A DNA stretch of 64,000 nt, from assembly GCF_022458985.1 (NCBI RefSeq), contig NC_061781.1:13915501-13979500 (forward strand). Reading direction: 5' to 3'. The notes beneath the pieces were generated by a model, which was not told the origin of the DNA, did no database searches, and saw only the letters and a program-made list of their open reading frames with translations. The translations under genes and the position numbers were made by a program. Each line of letters starts with the position of its first letter. Positions within the stretch are counted from its first letter, which is position 1. Positions 1 to 34,700 of this stretch are shown here, in pieces. Source of the stretch: Mugil cephalus. Its lineage: Eukaryota; Chordata; Actinopteri; Mugiliformes; Mugilidae.

Positions 1-2820
1 ACTGTGTGTACACTTTTGGTTTTCCCCACCATGTGACATTTTCACACTTGAGTTAATTACGTGTCTCTGCTACCAGCCTCTCATTACTGCAGCGGCTGCT
101 CTCGTACATATGTACATCAGCAGCTATTTCAGCTCATCAACTCCACACATCAAGAGAAGTACAGTATCATGTGGTGCGAGCGTCGGTTTAATTGTAGCTA
201 ACCCCGTTACAGACTGGATGTATTGTCATGCGTATTTTGGCATATCAGTGACTGCGACAGCACTGCTACTGACATCATGAAATATGTTTTTTGTTTCTCA
301 GAAATGTGGCTTTCGTGGCCAAATTTTCTTTTCTTTTATTTTTAGACGTTTTGTAGTATTATAAGCTAATGTGACATTTACTGTGAAAGCATCTATCCCA
401 CCAGGGGTTGTTGTTATATATTGTATGTTTTTTATATTAAAAAACAGATACTTGAATAATTAAAATTATATTACTGCTTTTGTGTCCTGCCTTCCTTAAG
501 ATTCCTGGAACATGGAGATAGATTGATGGACGTTTAAAGAGCAGCTAGTGGTCCAATAGAGGTACATTTTAAATTTTTGAGCTATTTGCCAGATTAACGT
601 CACAAATATGAAATCTTAAAGTATATGTAAACAAAATATATATACGTTTGTTGCAACACCTTTGAGTAAATTGTTTAGGAATTCAAATTTTCATTTGTAT
701 GAGGAACTACAGACAATCTTGCTAGGGGATTGACACTAAACCACGCCAATGTTTGAACTTGACCTTCAATTTCCAGTCCACTAAATATCTGTAAAGTTGT
801 ACATGGACACAATGTATCAACACTTTTACAAGCTGCAGCTTTTTTATGTACTCCAAATTCATGTGCTCTTAATGAAACAATGCCACCGTGAATGCTGCTG
901 TAATCAGGCAGTGTATTTGCGAGACTGCATTTTGCCATTATGACACACACAAAGCAGAAACAATACTAGCTGGTGCCATATTTAGACACCAGATAAAGAG
1001 ACCTCAAACACAGAGTTAGTCAAAAAGAAAGTGGGACAGGGACGTAAAGTGGGTCAGTGTCCCAACGGCTCCCTCCTTTCCAGAGCCCTTTATTCTGTAC
1101 TAAGGGATCAGACAGTGCTCCCCTTCAGTGGCCCTTCAATTTGATGTCAGTAACACATCTGTGAAGTTTTGCGACTGCGTCTTGCAGTATGCCTTGTACA
1201 GACTGTATAAGCACCCACACAAAGCCCCCCCACACCCACTTGCAGCAGATACATTCACAAAGTGTTTATACAACAGATAAATAGTCTTAAAATGTGGAGT
1301 TAGAGATTCATTAAAATAAAGTGGGACAGGGTAAAAGTGTGGAAGTGTCCCACTGAGGCTATTACTTCCTTTATCGTTCACTTAACATGCATGGGTTAGA
1401 CCACACCCATTTTTAACTGGTTTTGATATCAGTCAAACACTTGTAAAGTTTTATCACCTCATATTTTGTTATTGCGACGCTGTTGCATCAACAAAATCTG
1501 TCCACGGAGATCCAGACAGGCAGATAATTACCTGTCAACGTACACAAACCAGCACTGTGTTAGTTCCTGCTCCAGTAAATGTGTCCAGGACCACATTTTG
1601 TGCGCGTACACACACACACACACACACACACACAAATCTAGCCATGCAGTTGGAGCTGGTAAAAATGTACAATTTAGACTTTTTGGAAATATGACAAATG
1701 TTCCCATAAGGGGCTGTAAATTTGCAGCCAAACTCTGCTGAGAGCTCCCTGTACAGCGGGGCTGACGTCAGATCCGGCGGGATTATAGCATAACACATTA
1801 TAGCATGCACCATTATGAACATGTAATACACCAAAAAGGCGGGGAGAGACTCATCTAAAAGCCTTAATCAGGCATTGCCACGTAAACGAAACACAATTAA
1901 CCCCCCAAGCAATTGTATGGGAATGTGACAAAAACACCAATACTGTGAACATTTCTTTCAGTGCTTCTACTAATTTCACCATTTCAAGATAGCCACGCAA
2001 ATGACATATAGCAGTGATCCTGCTGATTACAATGATGTCTGTCTCTTCACTGTGCGACAACTCAGAGAGCTAGAAGCCAGAGTCACAAAAAAGCATTCGC
2101 AAAATCATAAAGTATGTCTACGTTTTTGTGATTAAAAGTTATATTCCAGCTGCAAAAAACACTGCTAAAGGCTTTTCGTATGACTCTGCATCGGTTTGAA
2201 ATTAATCAAGGGCGCTCCCATTTCTTTACATGAAGAGGAAGGGGCTTCTAGGTTGGAGGTAGGACGACTGACCATATGTAATCTTTGTGTTTACTTCGCT
2301 CTGGATCGTCATTGGTGGTTGATATGGTAAATTTGAGCATGATATTCAATTCCCTAGACTCTGATTGGTCAATAGAAGTGTCAGTCATGAGAATTGAGCC
2401 ATTGGTTGTCGTGATATTCTCCTTTGAGTTTCACCAAAGGCGATGAATGAGTCAAGACTGTTGTATTTGCATTTAGTGATATTTCAGTGAAACTAAATTA
2501 GTTTTTCAGACCGGTAGCCGAGAAAGGTCAAATGGCGCATATGGTGCCAAAATGTGACAAAAAAGGCATAATTTATGAGTCTGCCTGGACATATATCTTT
2601 ATTTTGAAACTTTTGTAGCAATCTCACTGTTTTTTGTGTCATAGGTGACCAAAATTATTCATACACCCAGTAGATATAATAAGATATAACACATCTATTA
2701 TTGTATGTCATTTTCGCACAGGAGGCAGAAACAGTGTAGGTTAAAGTGTAGGTGGTGAGTGGGAAATAAAATAAACAAATCTGCCTATAATCAAGTATGT
2801 GAATATACAACACTTGACGC
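1..2820. other. intergenic region downstream of stk39, no gene recognised
   Basis: No open reading frame here resembles a known protein, and no splice-compatible exon chain was found. The stretch is AT-rich. It contains a CA repeat near 1608-1634 and three similar segments around 720-960, 1030-1260 and 1315-1470. The last two share a 'gtgggacagg' start and a block ending in 'tgtaaagttt' or 'tgtgaagttt'. This is probably intergenic sequence between stk39 and the next gene to the left, but a distant untranslated exon cannot be excluded. Confidence 0.5.
1606..1634. repeat. (CA)n microsatellite
   Basis: An uninterrupted CA dinucleotide run of about 14 units, read directly from the sequence. It lies outside any recognised gene. 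Confidence 0.9.
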
Positions 2821-2824
2821 ATAT

Positions 2825-4276
2825 CTTTTAAATAATCGCAATTCTTTATTTGTTGCTCTTCATCAGAAATTTGACATCAGCTGATTACAGAGAGGGGACA
2901 GGGGTAAATATGCTGAAATGGTACACATACTGTACATAAAAAACACAATAAATTACTTCATAAAATAAAGGATTTTAGTCAGAAGTTAATATTTACCACA
3001 TCAGTACCTAAAAATAATTTAGCGCTACTGGACTTGTTTGGACTTACAAATGGCTCATCACCCTTTCAGTAGTTGCTGTTTGGTTTCATCCTCGGACGCT
3101 TTGTCATACAGTACATTTTAGTGACGACTATTTTCATTTGTGGGGGGAGCAGAAAAGGTTTTGTAGTGCAGCAGGGCAGAGCAAGAGATTGCAAATGTTT
3201 TCTATATTAGCCTGGCATCTGAAAACACATCAACCAGAAGACTTAAAGTGACTCCAGGTCCTGTTTTGTTTTAGGTCTCTGATGACTAAAGCACATAAAT
3301 TAACTTGCCTCTGGAGGCTGAGCATTCGCCTGTCGGGGGGGCAAAAGTGCATTTCAGCTTGCTTTATTAGGTCAAGATAGGTCATTTGAATTGTTTCATT
3401 GCTGGAGTAATACATTGGTGAAATGGTAATCAGCAGGTTCTGCTCCTTGTGTGGTCTCATTCGTTGACTACTTTCTTAGGCACAGAAAAACAAGGCACCT
3501 CTAGCATTTTGAAGCGTTAACACTGTAGAGAGCAGCAAATTATACACAGTAGCATCCAGGTCTCATTTTTTTTCTGCACACTCAAGCAAATGGTTCCATT
3601 CTTGTTCCTGTGAAACAGGTCTTGACACGCAAATACAATTCATTCTCTTTTTAGACATTCATTGTGTTATTAAAATGTGCTTTTCCTCATAAATTAAACT
3701 AAATCTTACATTCTGACACAGACCTCAGGGAAACTTCACAAATGAGTGGGTTTGTGAGATGCGAGTCGAAGCTAATTTGTTTTCACGGTGGCAACAAAAC
3801 AGTGTGAGAGAAAAACAAAATAAAAATACCTTCTCATTTCAATAAATAATGAGAGCTTTGTCAAACAAAGAGGTAATTCCATGTAAAAATAAAAATGAGT
3901 GGAAGAAATAAATAAATAAAACATTCAAAGCTACATGTTAATCACCTTCTTTTACCACCTGAGAAGATCTTTAGGTTCCTGGGCTGTATCCTGATCCTGG
4001 ACTGTGCGTTGGGCGGTGGAATGTTTTTACGAATAAAGGTCGAAGGACAGTGAGCAGGGAAGTCGGTGCTAAGGAGGTGTAGGTAGATAGGTAGGGTGGT
4101 GGTGGTGGAGCTTGACCTCGGGGAAGGTGAAAAGGAGTAGGGGGGGAGGGAGAAGTGCGTTCTTGGCTCGGGGTGGGGTGTTGGGGAAGATATTGCAGGA
4201 AGTGGTGGTGTGTTCCTCAGTCTGTCTGCCCTGAACTGTCTTCCCTGTCTCACCTGCTCCAGGCATGAAGAGAGCA
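2825..4276 (-). other. stk39: probable 3' UTR of stk39 with polyadenylation signal
   Basis: This follows the stk39 stop codon on the minus strand. A canonical AATAAA hexamer is present on the minus strand at 2850-2845, which suggests cleavage near 2825, so the 3' UTR would be about 1.45 kb. Part of it (about 4080-4200) is strongly C/T-rich in the transcript (G-rich on the plus strand). The extent is inferred from the hexamer; other AATAAA-like sites further down could also be used. Confidence 0.55.
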
Positions 4277-27173
<22,897 letters not shown>

Positions 27174-27450
27174 GATGATGATGGTGGTGATGCTGCTGCT
27201 GCTGCGCTAGTTAGCAGCCTCTCTCACGGACTGACGGGCAGACAGAGAGAGACAGGGGGAGATAGAGGCAGAAAGAGAGGGGAGGGAGAGTCAAATGTGA
27301 CCTCTCCTCCTCCTCCTCCTCCTCCTCCTCCTTGGTGCGAGTGTCAGCTGCAGCAGAGCAAACCACCGACACCACGGCGCGCGACCCGGAAAATAACGGA
27401 CCCGCACTCACTCATTACATCAATACCCCTGACATGTAGGAGGTTTGACT
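27174..27450 (-). promoter_or_regulatory. stk39: stk39 promoter and 5' UTR region
   Basis: The sequence upstream of the stk39 ATG (27173) is relatively CpG-rich, with 'ggcgcgcgacccgg' near 27377. It carries a GAG/GGA trinucleotide run (27303-27331; CTC on plus) and a CAG run just before the start, both of which would lie in the 5' UTR. No TATA box is evident. The transcription start is not determinable from sequence. Confidence 0.5.
27303..27331. repeat. (CCT)n trinucleotide repeat
   Basis: Nine to ten CCT units in the predicted stk39 5' UTR/promoter (GGA on the sense strand). Confidence 0.85.
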
Positions 27451-28580
27451 AGAAACAGGAAGACCTCGGTTGAAACTATTTATTTAATCATTCTCATAGC
27501 TCTCCGAAATGTTTTTTTTTAATCATACGTTTTCTTTAATTCAACTGAAGCTAATAGAAGGTAAAGGAATTGTCCCTGGAGCCGACTAAATACTATCGCA
27601 TTGTGTTAATACTTTGTGTGACACGTACTTGTGACGATTTTAATGTGTCACGGGAGGCTGTGCTAATACTGGCCAGTAGATGGCGCCTTCACACCAACAT
27701 GAAGATGTACGGTCCAAGTGTGTTAAGCTGTTTTTATTTAATTTATAATATAATATAAAGCACTTAAATATACATGATAGCAGAAAGGTAGAAAAGCCTA
27801 TCTAGACTTTTATAATATAATACGAGATAGTGTTTATTCGTGTTTTGAGTTGTAATTTGAATGGCCTGATTGTTTTTATTGTTGATTGTTTTTAATTTAA
27901 ATAAACATATCATGGAGCAACAGCGTTTTGCTAATGTACTCTTATACATTATGTTTTCATGGAGGTTTTGATATTCACGCCATATTGTTTTTGAGACGTG
28001 TATCTAATTTTTAATTGATATAAATAAGCTTATACATGCAATGTAATACGGAGATGTGTTCTAAAATACCTAAAAACCTAAATATGTATAATACTGATAA
28101 TCATATATTTAAATTATCCGGAATTTATATTAAAATAATGATGCGGTAAATTAAAGTGAAATAATATTATACGAATGGTCTGACCAGTACATCCGAACTG
28201 TCTGTAGGTGTCAGAGTTTGACGAGCACGATGTATGTCCACTGTGTTGCTATATTGACTGTGTTAACATCTCCCTGTTTTACTAAAATAGATTGAGGATC
28301 GGGTTGAGTTTGGCTGTACCACTGTGTTTAAAATTAGATCTCACTTGATGGGAAGGTTATTGTAGGGGTATGCTACAAAATGTCTGCTTCAAATATGTAA
28401 AACGTGTGTCATGAATAAAAAAACAAAAAAACAGTAATTGTAGTCAGATCAGAAATAAACGTTCACACTGTTTTATTGGATGTTATTCTAAGGGGCGAAT
28501 CAGAAAGTGGTTTACCTTTATTACGCCGTAGTACGGCCCGGTATAACGTGCACTGGCCGTATTGCATGACATTTCAACGC
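27451..28580. other. intergenic spacer between divergent stk39 and cers6
   Basis: AT-rich spacer of about 1.1 kb with no gene. It contains a perfect CTCF-consensus match at 27673-27686. Confidence 0.6.
27673..27686 (+). promoter_or_regulatory. CTCF-consensus site between stk39 and cers6
   Basis: CCAGTAGATGGCGC on the plus strand fits CCASYAGRKGGCRS at all 14 positions. It lies between two divergently transcribed genes, a common place for an insulator or loop anchor. Binding is inference. Confidence 0.5.
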
Positions 28581-28777
28581 ACCAATCACTTGCGGAGGAG
28601 CTGATTGAGTCTACTTCCCTACACTAGAATAGCTGAGGGGAAACGGACGGACGGCGATCGCACACGGATATCTCACCATCAGCCGACTGGACGGCCAGAT
28701 CGCCTGCGAGAGAGCTCCGAGATACAGCGGGACATCGATTTCATTTCCGACCCGGTCAACGTGTCTGCTGCAGGGAG
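28581..28777 (+). promoter_or_regulatory. cers6: cers6 proximal promoter and 5' UTR
   Basis: A CCAAT box (28582-28586) is followed by a CpG-containing stretch up to the start codon. No TATA box is evident. The start context GGGAGATGG has a purine at -3. Confidence 0.4.
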
Positions 28778-31700
28778 ATGGCCGGTATCCTGGCGTGGTT
28801 TTGGAATGAGAGGTTCTGGCTCCCTCACAACGTAACCTGGGCTGACTTAAAAAACACAGATGAGGCAACATTCCCGCAAGCCGAGGATCTCTATCTGGCG
28901 TGTCCTTTAGCATTCTGCATCTTTATGATACGGCTGGTTTTCGAAAGGTGGGTCCGTACGCACATGCGATCATCCAGGTGGCTGGGATGCGGTTTTGCTA
29001 TTGTCGATTAAATATTCCGGTGAATGATGCAGCACGGGCACCGCTGTCCATGTTTGTCAGCGTGTTACCTAAACAATGGCATCTTGTCTGGTTAGCCCAC
29101 AAATCACCAGGGTTGATGATCCTTCTTTCTGCAGGCCTGCAGCGTTACGCGCTGTCGGCACTGGATGCATAAGTTGCCGTACCTGGCCAATCTGCTGTCC
29201 CCTCATCCCAGATTTCAGTAAACCATCATGCTAAGACCAGGCTCCTGTTACTAATCTCTGTGAGCAGGCTGCTGCTCCAGTTGTGCCGTGGTGCTTCTCC
29301 ATATCCCTGACTTTTTATTGTGCACTCATCAACGTACAGTATGGCACACAGCCATTATGACCACATCAGTGTGTGGCAGAAGTCAGTAGCCTCTTTAGGG
29401 AGTAATGAGCGAGGCCTTGGATTTCCACAATAAACTCTTCACTCACGCTCAGTGTGCTGCATGAAATTCGAAATGTGATTAAAGCCAGAAGTCGTGATGT
29501 TTGTCTGGTGTATAATTGACACACATATCGAGGACTTTATTTATTTATTTATTATATATTATTTCTTTGGTGCTGGTTAGGTTTAGTAGCCGTTTGTGTA
29601 TTGACCCATCTCAGCTGGCAAACTAGCACAGTTCAAGTGTTTTGAGATGAGAAAGTTTGAGATAAAATTACACTCATATTCTTGTTTTAGTCCATTTGTG
29701 ATGAAGACGTGGTCATGTGCAGGTAGAATTAAAGAAGGACAAACAGAATGAATGGATTTGCTTGACTGCATCACTCACTTCCATGTGTCCGATTCCTAAA
29801 TATTAACAAAGAAAAAAGCACTCGGCCTGATTTGATGTTTTGTTACTTGCAGGTTTATTGCAAGACCATGCGCCATGGGCCTGAAGATCCAAGCCAACGG
29901 GCCACAAAAAGCACAACCCAACGCCATCCTGGAGAAGGTTTTCACTGCTATAACCAAGGTGATACACTGATCTCTGCTCGTTAGAGTTTGCAATCTGGTT
30001 TACCGTCGAAACTTGCACCACCTAACATATGCTTGCATTCTGTCGCCAGCACCCAGACGAGAAGAGGTTGGAAGGCTTGTCCAAGCAGCTGGACTGGGAT
30101 GTGCGAACCATCCAGCGCTGGTTTAGACAGAGGCGCAACCAGGAGAAGCCCAGCACTCTTGCCAGATTCTGTGAAAGCATGTAAGACAGACTACATAACG
30201 TAATACATTCCTTAAAATAGCTGCCGGTCTCTGCATGAAATAACATCCAGGTTTGTGAAAATAAGCTTATACAGTCTTGAGACCTGACTGTGTCATCCAT
30301 TACAGTCACCGCCACATCTGCATATTAGTTCAATGGTGTTTCATTGTGGCTAAGCAATACATTTTTGGCACTGAAGACTGATTTAAATAAGCTGCGGCAA
30401 ATTACCATTCATTAATAACACACATCTGACAGTAGTAAAAGCAGGCGTGATAAACGACCTTATCTGAGCAAGGGTCACATATCTGCAGGTTCATTTCCAT
30501 ACTACATGGGAGTGGAGGTAAACGCTGTGGCCGCCTAAGAGCACACATTCATAAGAACAGCTTGATGAGTTATGGAGGGGAGTTTTAGAGCCTATAGTGA
30601 AGAGAACAAATAGTGAAGTCTTTGTGTTGCGTTCTTTGTCTTTGACTGACAGTCCTATTCCCAAAAATAATACACTTACACGTTGCTATAAAAAGGGAAA
30701 AACAGCAAATCCTCACATTTGAGTCCCTGCTACATGTGAATGTGTCCCATTCTAGTCAAGAAAAAAACCTACTCAAATGAAAATTAATTTTATGTGCGCT
30801 GTTGATTAACCGCCTAATCATTTCAGCTGTCTGCACAACCCCTAGCAAACACTGCTGTTGGTCCTTTATCAGTCAATACCACTTCAGCTGTAGTTCCCCA
30901 GAACTGTATCTTACATGCTTAATGAAAATTGCAAAATAAGTGCTGGCACTGCTGTGGGATAATAGTCAAACGTGTCCCAATGCAAACCAGCAAACCCACT
31001 CGGTCCGTAAAAGAGAACTGGCTAATCTGCAGTAAAGCGTTTGCCATCAGGGAGATTGTAGTTACTTAGCAGTGTGATGTTAAAGGCCAATGAGCGAGTG
31101 TCGCTGTCAGACCAGAGTCATGTCTGACACCAGTAGAGCAAATCTGGCAGTTTGAGACGCAGGGAGCCTCACATCTTCTGATCCACCCGAGGCTGCTGTT
31201 CACTCAGTAGCACTCTGTTGGCTGATTAGACCTCTGGACTCCAATTACAAAACTCAGAAGAGTCTGGAGTGGCACTCCTGGAATATGTATGGGCTTCTCG
31301 GACAACGCGTGTAGCCTGCGCTCGTTCTGTTGAAGCCACAGCCTTGCCAGAGCCGTTATCTGCATTCTGCGTCATTGACAACATTGGGCTTTGCAACAGT
31401 TCGCCCAGGTTGTCTGTCTGAGTTGCCTACCGTGCAGTTCTCCAACCGGAGCTGGCTTGGGTCCTTGCTAGACATGATTGTGTTCTAATTAGGCCCTCGT
31501 GCACGGCTGTTGCAGACCGATAGGACACAGTCCCTCAGTTGACAGGATGGCTGATCTGTTGTCTTTTCTTTTCATTATGCAAACAGGGGGTATGTGGCGG
31601 ACACATTTGTCCTGGAAATAATGAAGACTCTGCGGGGACTTTTGTTGTTACGAATTCTCATTTTGGCAAATTCACAGCGTTGTGAGCGGACTTGTTTGGA

Positions 31701-34700
31701 AAGAGCTCGGCAGCAACTTGATTCTTACAAAAAAAATGAAATCTTCAAGAGCCAGTCCGAGAAACAAGTATGAAATAACTTCATATAATAGATGGCAACA
31801 TGTGTAATTAAGAGTGGTAGTCGTCTTGCGGTGGAGTTTGTACCGTGGAGCTCTTCCTCTCTTCGGTTATCCTCGGTTAGAAATGGCTGAGGCACGAGCA
31901 TGCTTTGATGTCCTTAACAGCCCCATTTGTCTGATTTCGTCTTCCTCCTCCTTCTGCTGCTGCTTTTCCTGGGAACAAAGAAATTATCATAAGCAAAATA
32001 ATGCAATTCATTCCCTTTTAAAAGACAGAGACTGTATTACTGAGGAAAGACTGATAACTACTATTTATAGTTGTTATTGTTTTGTGGAAAGTCTATATTT
32101 GGCGTCTCTTAATATCGGACGTATGCTAAAATGGAATGGAAAGACCTTATGAGCTGTTTTTCTTTTTTTCCTTTGCAATACAAACCTCATTTTACTTATT
32201 GCTTTTGGAGACGAGTGATTTTCGAGTGATTTTCATATCTGTGTGCTGAATATGAAGCTTTGGCTATTTTAGGTGAGTTTAGCATCGAACAGAGCTGTTA
32301 GCACGGAGCTCTGGTTATGGTTAGCGTAGCAAAATGTACCTATCGTAACATATAGTTATAGTGTTGCTGATAAGAGAGCGGACTCAGGAAATGTAAACCC
32401 TTTTTTAGTAGTTGTATAGGTTGGTGGTCATTGCAGTTATGTTTCAGTTTATAGCTTTCACAAAATAAAAATAAAAACTTCGAAGCTTCACTTTCATTAG
32501 ATTTAAACAAAAAATATGCAGTAGATTCTCAAAAAATAGTGTACGTATTCAAATAAAAAAGTTTCGTCCCTTAAAAGCAGCATCCCCCATTACTGCTCTC
32601 ACTCTAACGGCTTCGTAGGTGTGTGACTTAAATACCTTTCAACTCGACTCACCTCCCCAGAAGCAGCTCCCCAGACTAATAATAAGCGTGTTCGTGCTCA
32701 GCAGACGCTGATAGGACCGCTGAGAGATGAGCCATTTACATGTGTTCCCTACATGAGGATAGCCACACCCGTCTTTCCTTAAATTAGTCACCGTTTTCTG
32801 GCACCACAGCAAAGTAACTTGCTAATAACAAGCTTTTTGATTTGAGCAATTTGAAATCATGCCTAGTAATTAAACCAAACACACAAAAGGTGGAGGGGAC
32901 AGCTGTTACCGCGTGGAAAGTAATTGCTCATTTAACGAGGCGGGGGGGCGGAGGGGGGGGGGGGGTAGAGCTTCGTGGTTAATCGTTCTGTTGAACCGTA
33001 TGAATGCAAACTACTGCTGCTAAGTGATGTTCAGACTTCCAACCTGGAGAAGTGACAAAGTTAAATTAAATGTGCTTTTCATTATTTTGTTTCCAACGCT
33101 GCACTGAGTGTGAAGCCGCTTCCCCCAAACAGTTATTTAATGCCCCAAGCAACGTCCTAATCAGTGGATCTGACAAAGTGTCCTGTTTCACCATATTTCA
33201 GGAATAGTGTATGATTAAGCAATTATGAAAAGGCCCAAGGCACATTACATAAGATTACACTTACTGTGTAACATGTAAACACTGCAGTGTGCGCGTTGTT
33301 TGCTGGCCTCATGTCTCATAACACACTAACCTCATTCTTTTAACAGCTATCACACACGGCTTTTACAGAACACAATCTAATTAAATGTGTAAATGGATAG
33401 TTACATACAGTACAACAAATAAACAGCTGAGATTTCAATGAAAGACATGTCAGGTTTCTCTTCAACCAAATAATAATGATAATAATAATTAAAAAAAAAA
33501 AAAAACGTCTATTCAAGGGAAGCAGTTGTGAATCACTGTGATTGTACAGATATAGCAGTGATTCAACAGCACTTGAAAAAGACTCTTGCGGGCTTGATCA
33601 ACCAGTTGCCATGCAACAGCCTCCGCTGTGTGCCAGGTAGACTCGTCCAGTTAATTTGGCTTTACAACGCTGATGTTGATCAAGCACAGACAGCAGTAGT
33701 TAATGACGGCTTCCACGGGACACGTGTTAAAAAAAAAAAAAAAAAACATTCATTCAAGGAGTTACAGCTGGGTATCCTGGACGCGGACGCGGAAGGTCGG
33801 CTGGGTGCGCCTGTAGTGAGGAGCCAGTGTGGATTTTTCCCTGTTCTCCTTCTGAGTCTTCATGTCAGGTTGAGCGTCAGGGCTGTGGCTGTGAAAACGT
33901 GTTTGAATTGAGGTCAGCTGGAGGAACCTCACGGAGCAGCATTTAAAGTATGAAAAAGCTTCTATCGGTGGATGTTTCCCTCCACGTCACAGAAGGCCCA
34001 ACTACTTCCAATAGTGAAATATTTAAAGAAATACATGGACATATGCACCGGGGCTTCAACAATATCAACAGTTAAAGGCTGAGATCAGTTCCTTGCTCCC
34101 ATAATGCTGCTACTGCAAATAATACGGCATTTCTAAAAACTCTCTGTAATAAGCCACAGGTCAGGAAAAGTAATGATATTCTCCTGGGGAAATCATTTTT
34201 AGCAGTTTGCTGACAGTAAAAATGGAGTGAGAGCTGTGATGGGGCTTAGTGTTGGGGTCTCTTATAACTTCTCTGTCGAAACTGCATCCAACAAAAAGCT
34301 GCTTGAGGTAATAAAACTGCTGTAAGATCAGTCATTGCTGCTGTTCTGTGTTTTGTGTAAAAAGAATACTTGCCCACTTGGCCAGCCTTAAATCCTTCCT
34401 CCCACTTGCTGACTGTCGTGAGCTGGCTATACTTTATATCCACATCTCCCCGCTTAGCAAGTCTTTGATCACTGACGTGTCAGCTGAAGCAGTTTTCTTC
34501 TCCGCAGAGCCAAACCTCATGATCACTTTTCCCACCATTGTGTAGCAGCTGTGGTTACTGTAAATTATGTGCGGGGCTAACATGACAGAGCGCGAGAGGC
34601 GCTGGGAATGAACGGAGTGAGCATTTTTTCCCTCCGGACCTCACCACTGTGGAGTCAGTGCCGTCCAGTTTCGAGTAACTCATCTGCAGAACTGGAAAAG

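Noticed and set aside
28605-28835. 76-codon frame overlapping the cers6 start
   Set aside because: It starts at a TTG, not an ATG, and is out of frame with cers6; not a credible upstream ORF.
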